A stretch of 64,000 bases of DNA from Laedolimicola ammoniilytica (GTDB lineage Bacteria; Bacillota; Clostridia; Lachnospirales; Lachnospiraceae). Made by a program: the position numbers and the translations under genes. The notes under the pieces were generated by a model, which was given only the letters and a program-made list of their open reading frames with translations, was not told where the DNA came from and made no database searches. Where the stretch lies: positions 1 through 64,000 of the forward strand of contig NZ_JAOQKC010000013.1 in the NCBI RefSeq assembly GCF_025567165.1, in the 5' to 3' direction. Below are positions 11,651-19,780 of this stretch, in pieces; within the stretch, counting starts at the first letter, position 1, and every line of letters starts with the position of its first letter.

Positions 11651-11962
11651 ATGAGGGCATTGGTGTTTTTGTTAAAACTGTTGTTGAAGATTTTGGTAGC
11701 TCCGGTAATTCTGACACTGACCCTGTTCGTTTGGATTTGTGTGGGGATCGTCTATGTTTCCGGTCTGGTGCTGGGGCTTATCAGCATGATGGTTGCACTG
11801 TTGGGTGTGGCGGTCCTGCTGACCTGTTCCCTGCAAAACGGTATTATCCTGCTGGTGATGGCATTCCTTATTAGTCCCTATGGTCTGCCGATGGCTGCCA
11901 TCTGGCTGCTGGGCAAGGTGCAGAACTTGAAGTTTACCATTCAGGATTTGGTTTATGGATAA
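11651..11962 (+). CDS. CD1845-type small membrane protein
   Basis: A 103-residue protein that is almost entirely hydrophobic, with about three membrane segments between residues 5 and 90 and a short basic tail ending QNLKFTIQDLVYG. It resembles the CD1845 family of Clostridioides-type conjugative elements, whose function is unknown. Start 11651 follows GGGAGGAGG (about 11634-11642). It lies after the mobC terminator and has its own upstream region of about 80 bases. Confidence 0.65.
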   Translation: MRALVFLLKLLLKILVAPVILTLTLFVWICVGIVYVSGLVLGLISMMVALLGVAVLLTCSLQNGIILLVMAFLISPYGLPMAAIWLLGKVQNLKFTIQDLVYG

Positions 11963-12009
11963 AATGTGCGGTCACAAAAATGCCAGACAGTGTCTGTTAA
12001 ATTGCTGTA

Positions 12010-12046
12010 TTTACTTCTGTGCTACATCCGTGTATAATAGTAGCAC
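12010..12046 (+). promoter_or_regulatory. AbiE promoter with inverted-repeat operator
   Basis: A -10 box TATAAT (12033-12038) is preceded by TG and lies 17 bases after a weak -35 TTTACT (12010-12015). A perfect 7-bp inverted repeat, GTGCTAC (12019-12025) and GTAGCAC (12040-12046), brackets the -10 box. AbiEi antitoxins are known to bind inverted repeats in their own promoter and repress it, so this is the likely autoregulatory operator. Confidence 0.7.
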
Positions 12047-12057
12047 GAAAGGAAGTG

Positions 12058-12666
12058 ATGGATGTGACCAAATCAGAACGGTTTGAGCAATTAGACAGAC
12101 TTCTGACCGAGCATGATGGGATGCTGCAAACCGCACAGGTAATCGCCAGCGGAATTGTAAAACCCATTTTTTATGAATATGTCAAAGAGAAAAATCTTCA
12201 GCAGGTTGCTCACGGAATTTATGTCTCCGAGGACACCTGGATTGATGCGATGTTTCTGTTACATCTGCGATGTGGTCAGGCAGTATTTTCCCATGAATCA
12301 GCGCTATTTTTCCATGACTTGACAGACCGGGAACCATCTCCATACGCTATCACGGTGCGCAGAGGGTACAGCACCACTCGCTTAAAGGCAGAGGGCCTTT
12401 CTGTTTACACCATCAAACCAGAACTATATGAGGTAGGGCTGACAACTGGCCAAACACCTTTTGGGCATACGGTTCCTGTCTATGATATGGAGCGCACCAT
12501 CTGCGATCTGCTCCGCAGCCGAAGCAGCATGGAAATACAGACTTTTCAAGGTGCGCTGAAGATGTATGCCAGAAGAAAGGACAAGGATCTGCGGACTTTG
12601 ATGCGGTATGCCGGTATGTTCCGGGTTGAAAAAATTTTACGGCAGTATTTGGAGGTGCTTTTATGA
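12058..12666 (+). CDS. AbiEi-family antitoxin (type IV TA)
   Basis: About 202 residues. The N-terminal part is a winged-helix-like AbiEi DNA-binding segment (DRLLTEHDGMLQTAQVIASG, then HGIYVSEDTW). The rest is the AbiEi C-terminal region with the typical SHESALFFHDLTDREP and TICDLLRSRS motifs. In AbiE systems the antitoxin represses the operon and counteracts the AbiEii nucleotidyltransferase toxin; the pair can abort phage infection and stabilise mobile elements. Start 12058 lies after AAAGGAAG; GTG 12064 is an alternative with better spacing. The stop overlaps the toxin start by 4 bases. Confidence 0.88.
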   Translation: MDVTKSERFEQLDRLLTEHDGMLQTAQVIASGIVKPIFYEYVKEKNLQQVAHGIYVSEDTWIDAMFLLHLRCGQAVFSHESALFFHDLTDREPSPYAITVRRGYSTTRLKAEGLSVYTIKPELYEVGLTTGQTPFGHTVPVYDMERTICDLLRSRSSMEIQTFQGALKMYARRKDKDLRTLMRYAGMFRVEKILRQYLEVLL

Positions 12667-13517
12667 TAAAGACAGCAAGGCAGCTTAAAGATTTGATTCG
12701 CAATCTTTCCAGAGAAAAATCTGCGGATGCACAGCTTTTAATGCGAAACTATATGATGGAGCGTTTTCTGGAGCGTATTTCCCTTTCTGAATATCGTGAT
12801 AAATTTATTCTGAAAGGCGGGATGCTGGTAGCGGCAATGGTTGGACTGGATGCCCGTTCCACGATGGACTTGGACGCTACTGTAAAAGGAGCCAATGTTA
12901 ATGTAGAGGACATCGAGAACCTGATTTCTGCTATCGTGAGTGTGCCGATTGATGATGGCGTCAAATTTCAGCTGAAAAGCATTTCAGAGATTATGGATGA
13001 AGCGGAGTATCCTGGGATTCGGGTCAGCATGACTACAACCTTTGACGGTGTGGTGACACCTTTGAAGATTGACATTTCCACAGGGGATGCCATTACCCCC
13101 AGGGAGGTACGCTACTCTTTCAAGCTGATGCTGGAAGATCGCTCCATTGACATTTGGGCATACAATCTGGAAACCGTTCTGGCTGAAAAGCTGGAAACAA
13201 TCATCACCAGAACCACCACCAACACCCGCATGAGAGATTTCTATGACATTTATATTCTGGATCAGCTCCACGGGAACACATTGAACCGGCAGACGCTCTA
13301 TGATGCACTGTTGGCAACTGCCAAAAAACGCGGAACCGAACGGCATCTTGCAGAAGCTATGGATGTTTTGAATGAAGTGGAAAGCAGTCCTGTGATGCAG
13401 AAACTTTGGGAATCTTACCGCAGGAAGTTTTCCTATGCGGCAGATCTGGAGTGGAACATCATCATGAGGGCGGTTCGCAGTTTATATGCGCTCTGTGAAA
13501 AGGAATCGAGCCTATGA
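12663..13517 (+). CDS. AbiEii-family nucleotidyltransferase toxin
   Basis: A 284-residue protein of the AbiEii/DNA polymerase beta-like nucleotidyltransferase family. Visible motifs are KGGM (residues 51-54), the metal-binding D69 and D71 in RSTMDLDA, a further acidic site in PLKIDIST, and the conserved AEKLETIITR helix followed by RDFYDIYIL. The classical glycine-serine motif is thus modified to K-G-G-M. AbiEii-type toxins use a nucleotide substrate and are held in check by AbiEi. ATGA overlaps occur at both ends, so the three genes 12058-13822 form one tightly coupled operon. Confidence 0.9.
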   Translation: MIKTARQLKDLIRNLSREKSADAQLLMRNYMMERFLERISLSEYRDKFILKGGMLVAAMVGLDARSTMDLDATVKGANVNVEDIENLISAIVSVPIDDGVKFQLKSISEIMDEAEYPGIRVSMTTTFDGVVTPLKIDISTGDAITPREVRYSFKLMLEDRSIDIWAYNLETVLAEKLETIITRTTTNTRMRDFYDIYILDQLHGNTLNRQTLYDALLATAKKRGTERHLAEAMDVLNEVESSPVMQKLWESYRRKFSYAADLEWNIIMRAVRSLYALCEKESSL

Positions 13518-13822
13518 AGAAGCATGGACATTATTGTAAAGTCTGCGGAGAATATAAGGCTAACGAAAAATTTTCCGGCAAAGGTCATGCGGCGCACATC
13601 TGTAAATCCTGTGCTTCTTTATCGCCGGAGAAACAAGCGGAGCAAATGACGGTAAACCGCTTACTGAATCTCCCTTGGCGGTTATCAAAGGAGCAGATTT
13701 CCTGGTTGAAAAACCGAATGAAAGATAAGCGCCCGGAAGTTCGTGCACTGGCAAAAGAACAATACGAGATGAGGTTTCCTCCGAAGCGGTTAGAGGACAT
13801 CGAGGACGATTTTATAGAATAG
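13514..13822 (+). CDS. Zinc-ribbon protein, third gene of the AbiE operon
   Basis: A 102-residue basic protein. It begins with a four-cysteine zinc-ribbon pattern (C8-x2-C11 and C30-x2-C33, with H25 and H28 nearby) and continues with a helical region rich in Arg, Lys and Glu (RLSKEQISWLKNRMKDKRPE). I do not recognise a named family. Its start overlaps the stop of the AbiEii toxin by 4 bases and a terminator follows directly, so it is part of the toxin-antitoxin transcript. A nucleic-acid-binding role or an accessory role to AbiE is inference only. Confidence 0.75.
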   Translation: MKKHGHYCKVCGEYKANEKFSGKGHAAHICKSCASLSPEKQAEQMTVNRLLNLPWRLSKEQISWLKNRMKDKRPEVRALAKEQYEMRFPPKRLEDIEDDFIE

Positions 13823-13828
13823 CAAAAG

Positions 13829-13859
13829 CGGTCTGCACCATGCAGGCCGTTTCTTTTTT
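13829..13859 (+). terminator. Terminator after the AbiE operon
   Basis: A 9-bp stem (13829-13837 with 13841-13849, including one G-T pair and a CCA loop) followed by TTTCTTTTTT. Confidence 0.85.
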
Positions 13860-13876
13860 AGAAAGGAGGCCCTTCT

Positions 13877-15348
13877 ATGGCAACCACACGCATCATGCCC
13901 CTGCATATCGGAAAGGGGCGCACTGAGAGCCGAGCAATCAGCGATATTATTGATTATGTGGCAAATCCGCAAAAGACNNNNNNNNNNNNNNNNNNNNNNN
14001 NNNNNNNNNNNNNNNNNNNNNNNNNNNNNNNNNNNNNNNNNNNNNNNNNNNNNNNNNNNNNNNNNNNNNNNNNNNNNNNNNNNNNNNNNNNNNNNNNNNN
14101 NNNNNNNNNNNNNNNNNNNNNNNNNNNNNNNNNNNNNNNNNNNNNNNNNNNNNNNNNNNNNNNNNNNNNNNNNNNNNNNNNNNNNNNNNNNNNNNNNNNN
14201 NNNNNNNNNNNNNNNNNNNNNNNNNNNNNNNNNNNNNNNNNNNNNNNNNNNNNAATCATGCCTTTGTGGTCTGCACCCACATAGACAAGTCGCACATTCA
14301 TAATCACATTATCTGGTCGGCGGTCAATGCGGATTGTGACCGAAAATTCCGCAACTTTTGGGGCAGCACCAGAGCCGTCCGGCGCTTGAGTGATACCATC
14401 TGTATCGAGAACGGATTGTCCATTGTGGAGAATCCAAAACCCCACGGAAAAAGCTACAACAAGTGGCTGGGCGAACAGGCTAAGCCCTCCCATCGGGAAC
14501 AGTTGCGGGTGATGATTGACCGTGCGCTGGAGCAAAAGCCCGCTGATTTTGACGCATTGTTGAAACTGCTTATAGAAATGGGCTGTGAAGTATCCCGGCG
14601 CGGGAAAGCAATCCGGCTCAAAGCGCCCGGCTGGAAGAATGTAGCCCGCATGGATGACAAGCTGGGGGCCGGGTACAGTGAAGCAGAAATCCGTGCGGTG
14701 CTGGCCGGTGAAAAACAGCACACGCCCCGTAAGAAATCCATCGTGCAGCCGGAGCCGCCAAAGGTCAATCTGCTGGTGGACATTCAGGCAAAATTGCAGG
14801 CTGGGAAAGGCGCTGGGTATGCGCGATGGGCTAAAGTTTTTAATCTGAAACAAATGGCGCAGACCATGAATTACCTGTCAGAGAACAATCTGCTGGAGTA
14901 TGCGGTTTTGGAAGAAAAGGCTGCGGCTGCCACGGCACATCACAATGATCTTTCGGCGCAGATCAAAGCGGCTGAAAAGCGCATGGCAGAGATCGCTGTT
15001 CTGCGTACTCACATCGTAAATTATGCCAAGACCCGCGAGACCTATGTGGCATACCGCAAGGCGGGTTATTCTCGAAAATTTCGGGAGGAACATGAGGAAG
15101 AAATCCTGCTCCATCAGGCGGCAAAAAATGCCTTTGACGAGATGGGGGTGAAGAAGCTGCCCAAGGTTAAGGACTTGCAAGCTGAGTATTCCAAACTGCT
15201 GGAGGAAAAGAAGAAAACCTATGCCGAGTACCGGCGCTCCCGTGAAGAAATGCGGGAGCTTTTAACGGCAAAGGCAAATGTAGATCGAGTGCTGAAAATG
15301 GAGGTAGAACAGGATGTTGAAAAAGAAAAAGACCACGGCCAGCGGTAA
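13877..15348 (+). CDS. MobA/VirD2-type relaxase (gapped)
   Basis: The relaxase starts MATTRIMPLHIGKGRTESRA at 13877 after GAAAGGAGG and runs into N-gap 6. After the gap, in another written phase, it continues with the three-histidine metal motif HIDKSHIHNHIIW (about 14278-14316). The C-terminal half is helical and Lys/Glu rich, as is usual for the family (AKTRETYVAYRKAGYSRKFR). It nicks the origin of transfer and pilots the strand. The written frame change across the gap is most likely a gap-size artefact. The stop TAA is at 15346-15348. Confidence 0.88.
13978..14253. other. Assembly gap 6 in relaxase gene
   Basis: A run of Ns inside the relaxase gene. The frame differs on either side (phase 2 before, phase 1 after). 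Confidence 0.99.
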
Positions 15349-15567
15349 GCTGGTCCTGGTCAAAAGCGTTCGCAGAACGCGCAGCCACAGAATGAAATTC
15401 TGTGTTCAAAGGGGCTTGGGGGCGCTGCCCTCAACAAGCAAGCGGAGAGGAAAATCACGGAGGGATTTTCTTCTCTGCGGGCCTGTGTGTATTAACACAG
15501 GCATTGCTTGCCAGTATTATCCCGAATCAGAATAATTTCGGAATAACCACCGTTCTCGCTATTCCGC
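15349..15567. other. Gene-poor stretch after the relaxase
   Basis: About 220 bases with several small inverted repeats. A 73-codon frame (15314-15535) starts inside the relaxase gene and gives a basic, Cys-containing peptide that I do not recognise. I regard this as decayed sequence next to the tnpV fragment rather than a supported gene. Confidence 0.4.
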
Positions 15568-15693
15568 ATGATGGAGGTAGCGGGCGTCACCGAGGAACTG
15601 AAAGCCTGTGACCCTATGCGCTGGGTGGGGCTGATGAACATGCTGAAGGCGCAGGCGGAGGAAGTTATTTTTCAAGAGTTGATTTCCGCATGA
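15568..15693 (+). pseudogene. tnpV remnant (C-terminal third only)
   Basis: The 41-residue frame MMEVAGVTEELKACDPMRWV... to QELISA aligns with the last third of the intact TnpV at 2255-2611 (sharing WVGLMN and KAQAEE). The N-terminal two thirds, including the YIQNGDYLIP start, are missing and there is no ribosome site. It is a decayed second copy, possibly left by an earlier insertion between the relaxase and the cargo. Confidence 0.75.
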
Positions 15694-15705
15694 GATTTTA
15701 GGCAT

Positions 15706-15752
15706 AAGAAAGGCCGGGATTTTGCTGACAAGTGGCAAATCCCGGCTTTGTT
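15706..15752. terminator. Bidirectional terminator between tnpV remnant and araC
   Basis: The arms GCCGGGATTT (about 15713-15722) and AAATCCCGGC (15737-15746) form a hairpin flanked by short A and T runs. It lies just past the stop of the leftward AraC gene. Confidence 0.7.
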
Positions 15753-15753
15753 C

Positions 15754-16746
15754 TTATCGGTTTTCCAAATTCTTTGACCGCCGGTATTCCAGCGGAGAAA
15801 AGCCAAACTGCTTTTTGAACACGGCGGCAAATTTCCCTTGATTAGAGTAGCCGACCTGTTCTGATATTTCGGCAATCGGACGCTTTGTGTCCGAAAGAAG
15901 TCTTGCGGCTTCGTTCATGCGGATTTCCCGCAGCCAGGTGGATATATTCTGTCCATATACGCCTCTAAAATAATTTTTCAGGCTGGTTTCACTGACCGAA
16001 AATCGTTCTGCAATCTGTCTTACAGGGATGTGCTGGCGAAGGTCATCAGAAAGGATTTGTGCCGCCCTTTTTGCAATTTCAACCTGTGTTTCCGTGTAGA
16101 AGCCGCAAGTTTTCGGAGGCCGGATTTCCATGTTAAGAAGCCGGTGGAGAAGTTCAAGAGTATAGATTTGCAAATGGAAGGCCGAGGGTCTTTCGGATAG
16201 CCGCCAGAGTTTTTGAAATATATTTTCCAGCTCGCTGTCCGCTTCGTTGATATATGTTTTATGGTTGCCACAATAACTTTTTTCCAGCGTAGGGAGGTCA
16301 AGTGAAAAAGATTTCAAAAGTTCACCGCAGGACTGTAAAAGAAGTGACAGGTCAAAATATATTTTTATCCCCTGATATTGCTTCGTAGGAAAGATATATT
16401 CTTTCTGTGCGGTCTGTTCACTGACACAAAAATCATTTTCCTTCAGGTAAATGTAAGAGCCGTCATCCAGAAGCAATTCACTTCTGCCTGAAACGCAATA
16501 GTTAATCAGCAAAGGCTTTAGATTTGAATTTTCATCCGACTCCGGCCATACGGGAGCATTTACAAAAATAAAAGCCAAAGTCAGCCCCGGAAAGAGCGTA
16601 TGGAATGTCATGCGTCCCTTGCCATCTGCCCGATCCAAAAGCAATGTGCTGCTATTTGGACTGTTTTTCAAAGTCACATCAGAAACAGTATCGCTGTTTT
16701 CTAAAATGCTGTATATCATATCACGCAACTGCTTCGCCCCTTTCAT
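15754..16746 (-). CDS. AraC-family transcriptional regulator of the uptake cluster
   Basis: About 330 residues with an N-terminal sensing region and a C-terminal AraC double helix-turn-helix (IPVRQIAERFSVSETSLKNY, then IAEISEQVGYSNQGKFAAVF and FGFSPLEYRR). It is divergently transcribed from the ECF/ABC cluster that starts at 16942 and probably controls it, as YbtA-like regulators do for iron-siderophore transporters. The effector is unknown. ATG 16746 is preferred over GTG 16749; no clear ribosome site is seen. Confidence 0.88.
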   Translation of the reverse strand: MKGAKQLRDMIYSILENSDTVSDVTLKNSPNSSTLLLDRADGKGRMTFHTLFPGLTLAFIFVNAPVWPESDENSNLKPLLINYCVSGRSELLLDDGSYIYLKENDFCVSEQTAQKEYIFPTKQYQGIKIYFDLSLLLQSCGELLKSFSLDLPTLEKSYCGNHKTYINEADSELENIFQKLWRLSERPSAFHLQIYTLELLHRLLNMEIRPPKTCGFYTETQVEIAKRAAQILSDDLRQHIPVRQIAERFSVSETSLKNYFRGVYGQNISTWLREIRMNEAARLLSDTKRPIAEISEQVGYSNQGKFAAVFKKQFGFSPLEYRRSKNLENR

Positions 16747-16886
16747 CACACAAAATCGTTAATATTATTATACCCGCGAGAAAATTCACGGTCAATGGAT
16801 ATGCTGGCAAAACGAAAAAACTCCTTGCTATACGGGCCTAAAATACTGATATGTGCATAGAAGCATAATTGAATATGTGCTACCAT

Positions 16887-16911
16887 TAGAATTGGTTAGC
16901 GAGATCTAACC
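16887..16911 (+). promoter_or_regulatory. Candidate operator (DtxR-like half-sites) before the ECF cluster
   Basis: An inverted repeat GGTTAG (16894-16899) and CTAACC (16906-16911), separated by 6 bases, lies next to a -10-like TAGAAT (16887-16892). The half-sites are those of the DtxR/IdeR consensus, but with wider spacing. The operon's last gene encodes a DtxR-family repressor, so metal-dependent control is plausible; binding is not shown. Confidence 0.5.
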
Positions 16912-16941
16912 GAGAAAGCAATCATGTTAGGAGGTTTCGCA

Positions 16942-17523
16942 ATGAACAACAAATTGCAAGGAAAGGATCTCATCAATATCGGTATTTTCACGGCGATTTA
17001 TTTTATCGTCATTTTCGCTGCGGCGTCCATCGGTTTTATCCCGATTTTCATTCCGCTTATCAGCGTGATCGTGCCGCTTGTGGGCGGTATTCCGATGATG
17101 TTGTTCTTCTCCAAAATCAAAAAATTCGGTATGCTTACCATCTGCGGGGTGCTGCTCGGTATCATTATGTTGCTGACCGGCATGGGCTGGTGGTGCATCC
17201 CTACCGGGCTGATTTTCGGGCTGATTTCCGATTTTATGATGAAAGCCTGTGACTACAAGAACGCCAAGCGTGAAGTGCTGATCCACGGCGTTTTTTCCAT
17301 GTGGGTAATCGGGGCGTTTATTCCCATCGTTGTGACGCGTGACGCTTACTACCAGAGCCTGCTCCCCGGCTACGGTCAGGAATATGCCGACACGCTCATG
17401 GCTTATATGCCAGACTGGATTTTGCCGGCACTGCTTATTGCTGCTTTCGTCAGTGGTCTTGTCGGCGGCCTGATCGGACAGAAGATTTTCAAAAAGCACT
17501 TTGAGCGGGCGGGAATTGTGTAA
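16942..17523 (+). CDS. MptD/Trep_Strep-type ECF transporter S component
   Basis: A 193-residue membrane protein with about six hydrophobic segments (starting MNNKLQGKDLINIGIFTAIY; the glycine-rich last one is FVSGLVGGLIGQKIF). It fits the MptD / Trep_Strep family of substrate-binding (S) subunits of energy-coupling-factor transporters. Start 16942 follows AGGAGGT (16929-16935). The stop overlaps the next start. Together with EcfT and the double ATPase it forms a complete ECF importer. Related streptococcal and lactobacilli modules have been linked to heme uptake, so heme or an iron chelate is a reasonable but unproven substrate. Confidence 0.82.
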   Translation: MNNKLQGKDLINIGIFTAIYFIVIFAAASIGFIPIFIPLISVIVPLVGGIPMMLFFSKIKKFGMLTICGVLLGIIMLLTGMGWWCIPTGLIFGLISDFMMKACDYKNAKREVLIHGVFSMWVIGAFIPIVVTRDAYYQSLLPGYGQEYADTLMAYMPDWILPALLIAAFVSGLVGGLIGQKIFKKHFERAGIV

Positions 17524-18260
17524 TGAGCCGCGAACTTCTTGCAAGTCAAAAAAACAATAGCGGAATTTTATTAGACCCCCGGACAAAACTGGCGGTACTG
17601 ATTACCATAGCTGTCTTTATTTTAGGCGGTTCGTATGAAGGTATCATGCAGTATTACATCATCGTGTTGGCGGCGATCCCGCTGTTACTTTTGTCAGCGG
17701 CCAGAAAATGGAAAGGCGCTGTTCTCTATATCCTGATTTTTGGAGGCAGTCTGTGCCTGGAAATGTTCGGCATGTCCCGACTGACCGGCGTAGCAAACTA
17801 CATCGCAGTAGCCGTCGTTGGTATTCTTCTGCGGTTCACCCCCAGCGTGGTCATGGGATATTTCGTGGTAACTACAACCACGGTCAGCGAATTTGTTGCA
17901 GCGATGGAACGACTCCACCTGCCGCAGCAGATTACCATTCCCATGTCCGTGATGTTCCGTTTCTTTCCCACGGTTGCGGAAGAATGGAGCGCCATTGGGG
18001 ACGCCATGCGGATGCGTGGCGTCCGCTTTGGCGGTGGTAAAGCTGGTACGATTTTAGAGTATCGGATTGTTCCCATGATGATCTGCTCCGTCAAAATCGG
18101 GGAGGAACTGTCCCAGGCAGCCCTTACGCGGGGATTGGGAGGCCCGGTAAAACGGACGAATATCTGTAAGCTGGGTTTTCATGTGCAGGATGTTATTTTC
18201 CTGCTGATCTGTCTGGGAGCATTTGCAGCGCAAATCTATGTGCTTGCCGCAAGGGGGTGA
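17523..18260 (+). CDS. ECF transporter transmembrane subunit (EcfT)
   Basis: A 245-residue membrane protein. It shows the EcfT pattern of several membrane spans and a cytoplasmic coupling region with the two short Ala-Arg-Gly type motifs (GDAMRMRGVRFGG near residues 160-170 and ALTRGLGGP near 200). It couples the ATPase to the S component. The ATG shares its first base with the stop codon of the S-component gene (TAATG), so translation is coupled. Confidence 0.87.
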   Translation: MSRELLASQKNNSGILLDPRTKLAVLITIAVFILGGSYEGIMQYYIIVLAAIPLLLLSAARKWKGAVLYILIFGGSLCLEMFGMSRLTGVANYIAVAVVGILLRFTPSVVMGYFVVTTTTVSEFVAAMERLHLPQQITIPMSVMFRFFPTVAEEWSAIGDAMRMRGVRFGGGKAGTILEYRIVPMMICSVKIGEELSQAALTRGLGGPVKRTNICKLGFHVQDVIFLLICLGAFAAQIYVLAARG

Positions 18261-18265
18261 AGGAA

Positions 18266-19780
18266 ATGATTGAATGTCAAGATGTGTCCTTTTCTTATCC
18301 TGCCAGTACCCTTCCCGACAGTGAGAGGCAGGCCGGTGGCGCTTTGAAACATATTTCCTGCACCATTGAGGACGGTTCTTTTGTCCTGCTCTGCGGGACT
18401 TCCGGCTGTGGGAAAACAACCATGACCCGGTTGTTTAACGGCTTGATCCCCCATTATCATGAGGGGACTTATACCGGCTCCGTCTATCTGGATGGAAAGG
18501 ATACCCGTGACCTGTCACTGTTTGATATTTCTCTGAAAGTCGGTTCTGTATTTCAAAATCCGCGTTCTCAGTTTTTCAATGTGGACACGACCAGCGAACT
18601 GGCTTTCGGCCCAGAGAATCACGGCATAGCGGAAGATCTTGTGCGTGACCGTGTAAAGCGTGTAGCTGCACAGCTAAAGTTGGAGCCGCTGCTTGATAGA
18701 AGTATTTTTTCTTTGTCCGGCGGTGAAAAGCAAAAAATCGCCTGCGGATCGGCAGCGGCGATTGACCCGGATATTTATGTGCTTGATGAGCCATCATCCA
18801 ACCTTGACGCATACGCTATCGCTGATTTTCGACAGCTACTCTTTACTTTGAAATCGCAGGGAAAGACCATCATCATCTCTGAACATCGGCTGTATTATCT
18901 GTCCGGCCTCTTTGACCGTGTCCTGTACCTAAAAGATGGAGAAATCGAAGGTGATTATACAGCAGAGGAATTTTGCGGCCTGTCGGCAAGACAGCGCGAT
19001 GATATGGGATTGCGCCCTCTTGATCTTGCGGGGCTTTCAGAAGTTGTAGGCACGCCGCAGAGAATGAATGAGGCGGTTTGGACGATAAAGAATGTGTCCT
19101 TCGCCTATAAGCATGAGCCGGAAACCTTGCATATAACGGAAACCTCTTTCCCATCCGGCAGCGCCACGGCCATCATCGGACATAATGGTGCGGGAAAATC
19201 CACCTTTGCCCGGTGCCTCTGCGGGTTGGAAAAGCACTTCAAAGGAACGGTGCAGGATCAGAGCAAGAACTATTCCAGAAAAGAACGATTGAAACTCTGT
19301 TATATGGTCATGCAGGATGTAAACCACCAGCTCTTTACCGAAAGTGTTCTGGATGAAATTCTGCTCAGTATGAGAACTGAGGATAAGCAGAGGGCAAGAG
19401 AAATCTTGCAGGAGATGGACCTGCTGCCTTATGAGGACTGCCACCCGATGGGACTGTCCGGCGGCCAAAAGCAGCGCGTGGCGGTTGCCTCTGCGATTGC
19501 TTCGGAGCGCCCTTTGATTTTATTCGATGAACCGACCAGCGGCCTTGACCTGTTTCACATGAGGCAGGTTGCCAATGTTGTTAATCAGGTGGCGAATACT
19601 GGAAGAACTGCGCTTGTGGTAACGCATGACCCGGAATTTATTCTACGCTGCTGCAATTATGTCCTTCACTTAGAAAACGGGCAAATTCAGGAAAGTTATT
19701 CCATAGAGGACAGCGATGGCCGAAAACGCCTACTAAAGTTTTTTCTGAGTGATATGAAGAAGGAGGTGTCCACAGAATGA
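18266..19780 (+). CDS. ECF transporter ATPase with two fused ATP-binding domains
   Basis: 504 residues with two complete ABC ATPase domains. The first has Walker A GTSGCGKTT, signature LSGGEKQK and Walker B YVLDEPSSNLD. The second has Walker A GHNGAGKST, signature LSGGQKQR and LILFDEPTSGLD. Both appear catalytically intact. A single chain therefore replaces EcfA and EcfA'. ATG 18266 is chosen because AGGGGGTG lies at the right distance; the in-frame GTG at 18257 is too close to it. The stop overlaps the next start by 4 bases. Confidence 0.9.
   Translation: MIECQDVSFSYPASTLPDSERQAGGALKHISCTIEDGSFVLLCGTSGCGKTTMTRLFNGLIPHYHEGTYTGSVYLDGKDTRDLSLFDISLKVGSVFQNPRSQFFNVDTTSELAFGPENHGIAEDLVRDRVKRVAAQLKLEPLLDRSIFSLSGGEKQKIACGSAAAIDPDIYVLDEPSSNLDAYAIADFRQLLFTLKSQGKTIIISEHRLYYLSGLFDRVLYLKDGEIEGDYTAEEFCGLSARQRDDMGLRPLDLAGLSEVVGTPQRMNEAVWTIKNVSFAYKHEPETLHITETSFPSGSATAIIGHNGAGKSTFARCLCGLEKHFKGTVQDQSKNYSRKERLKLCYMVMQDVNHQLFTESVLDEILLSMRTEDKQRAREILQEMDLLPYEDCHPMGLSGGQKQRVAVASAIASERPLILFDEPTSGLDLFHMRQVANVVNQVANTGRTALVVTHDPEFILRCCNYVLHLENGQIQESYSIEDSDGRKRLLKFFLSDMKKEVSTE

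Noticed and set aside
15314..15535. 73-codon frame after the relaxase
   Set aside because: It starts within the relaxase gene without a ribosome site and its product is unrecognised; likely decayed sequence.
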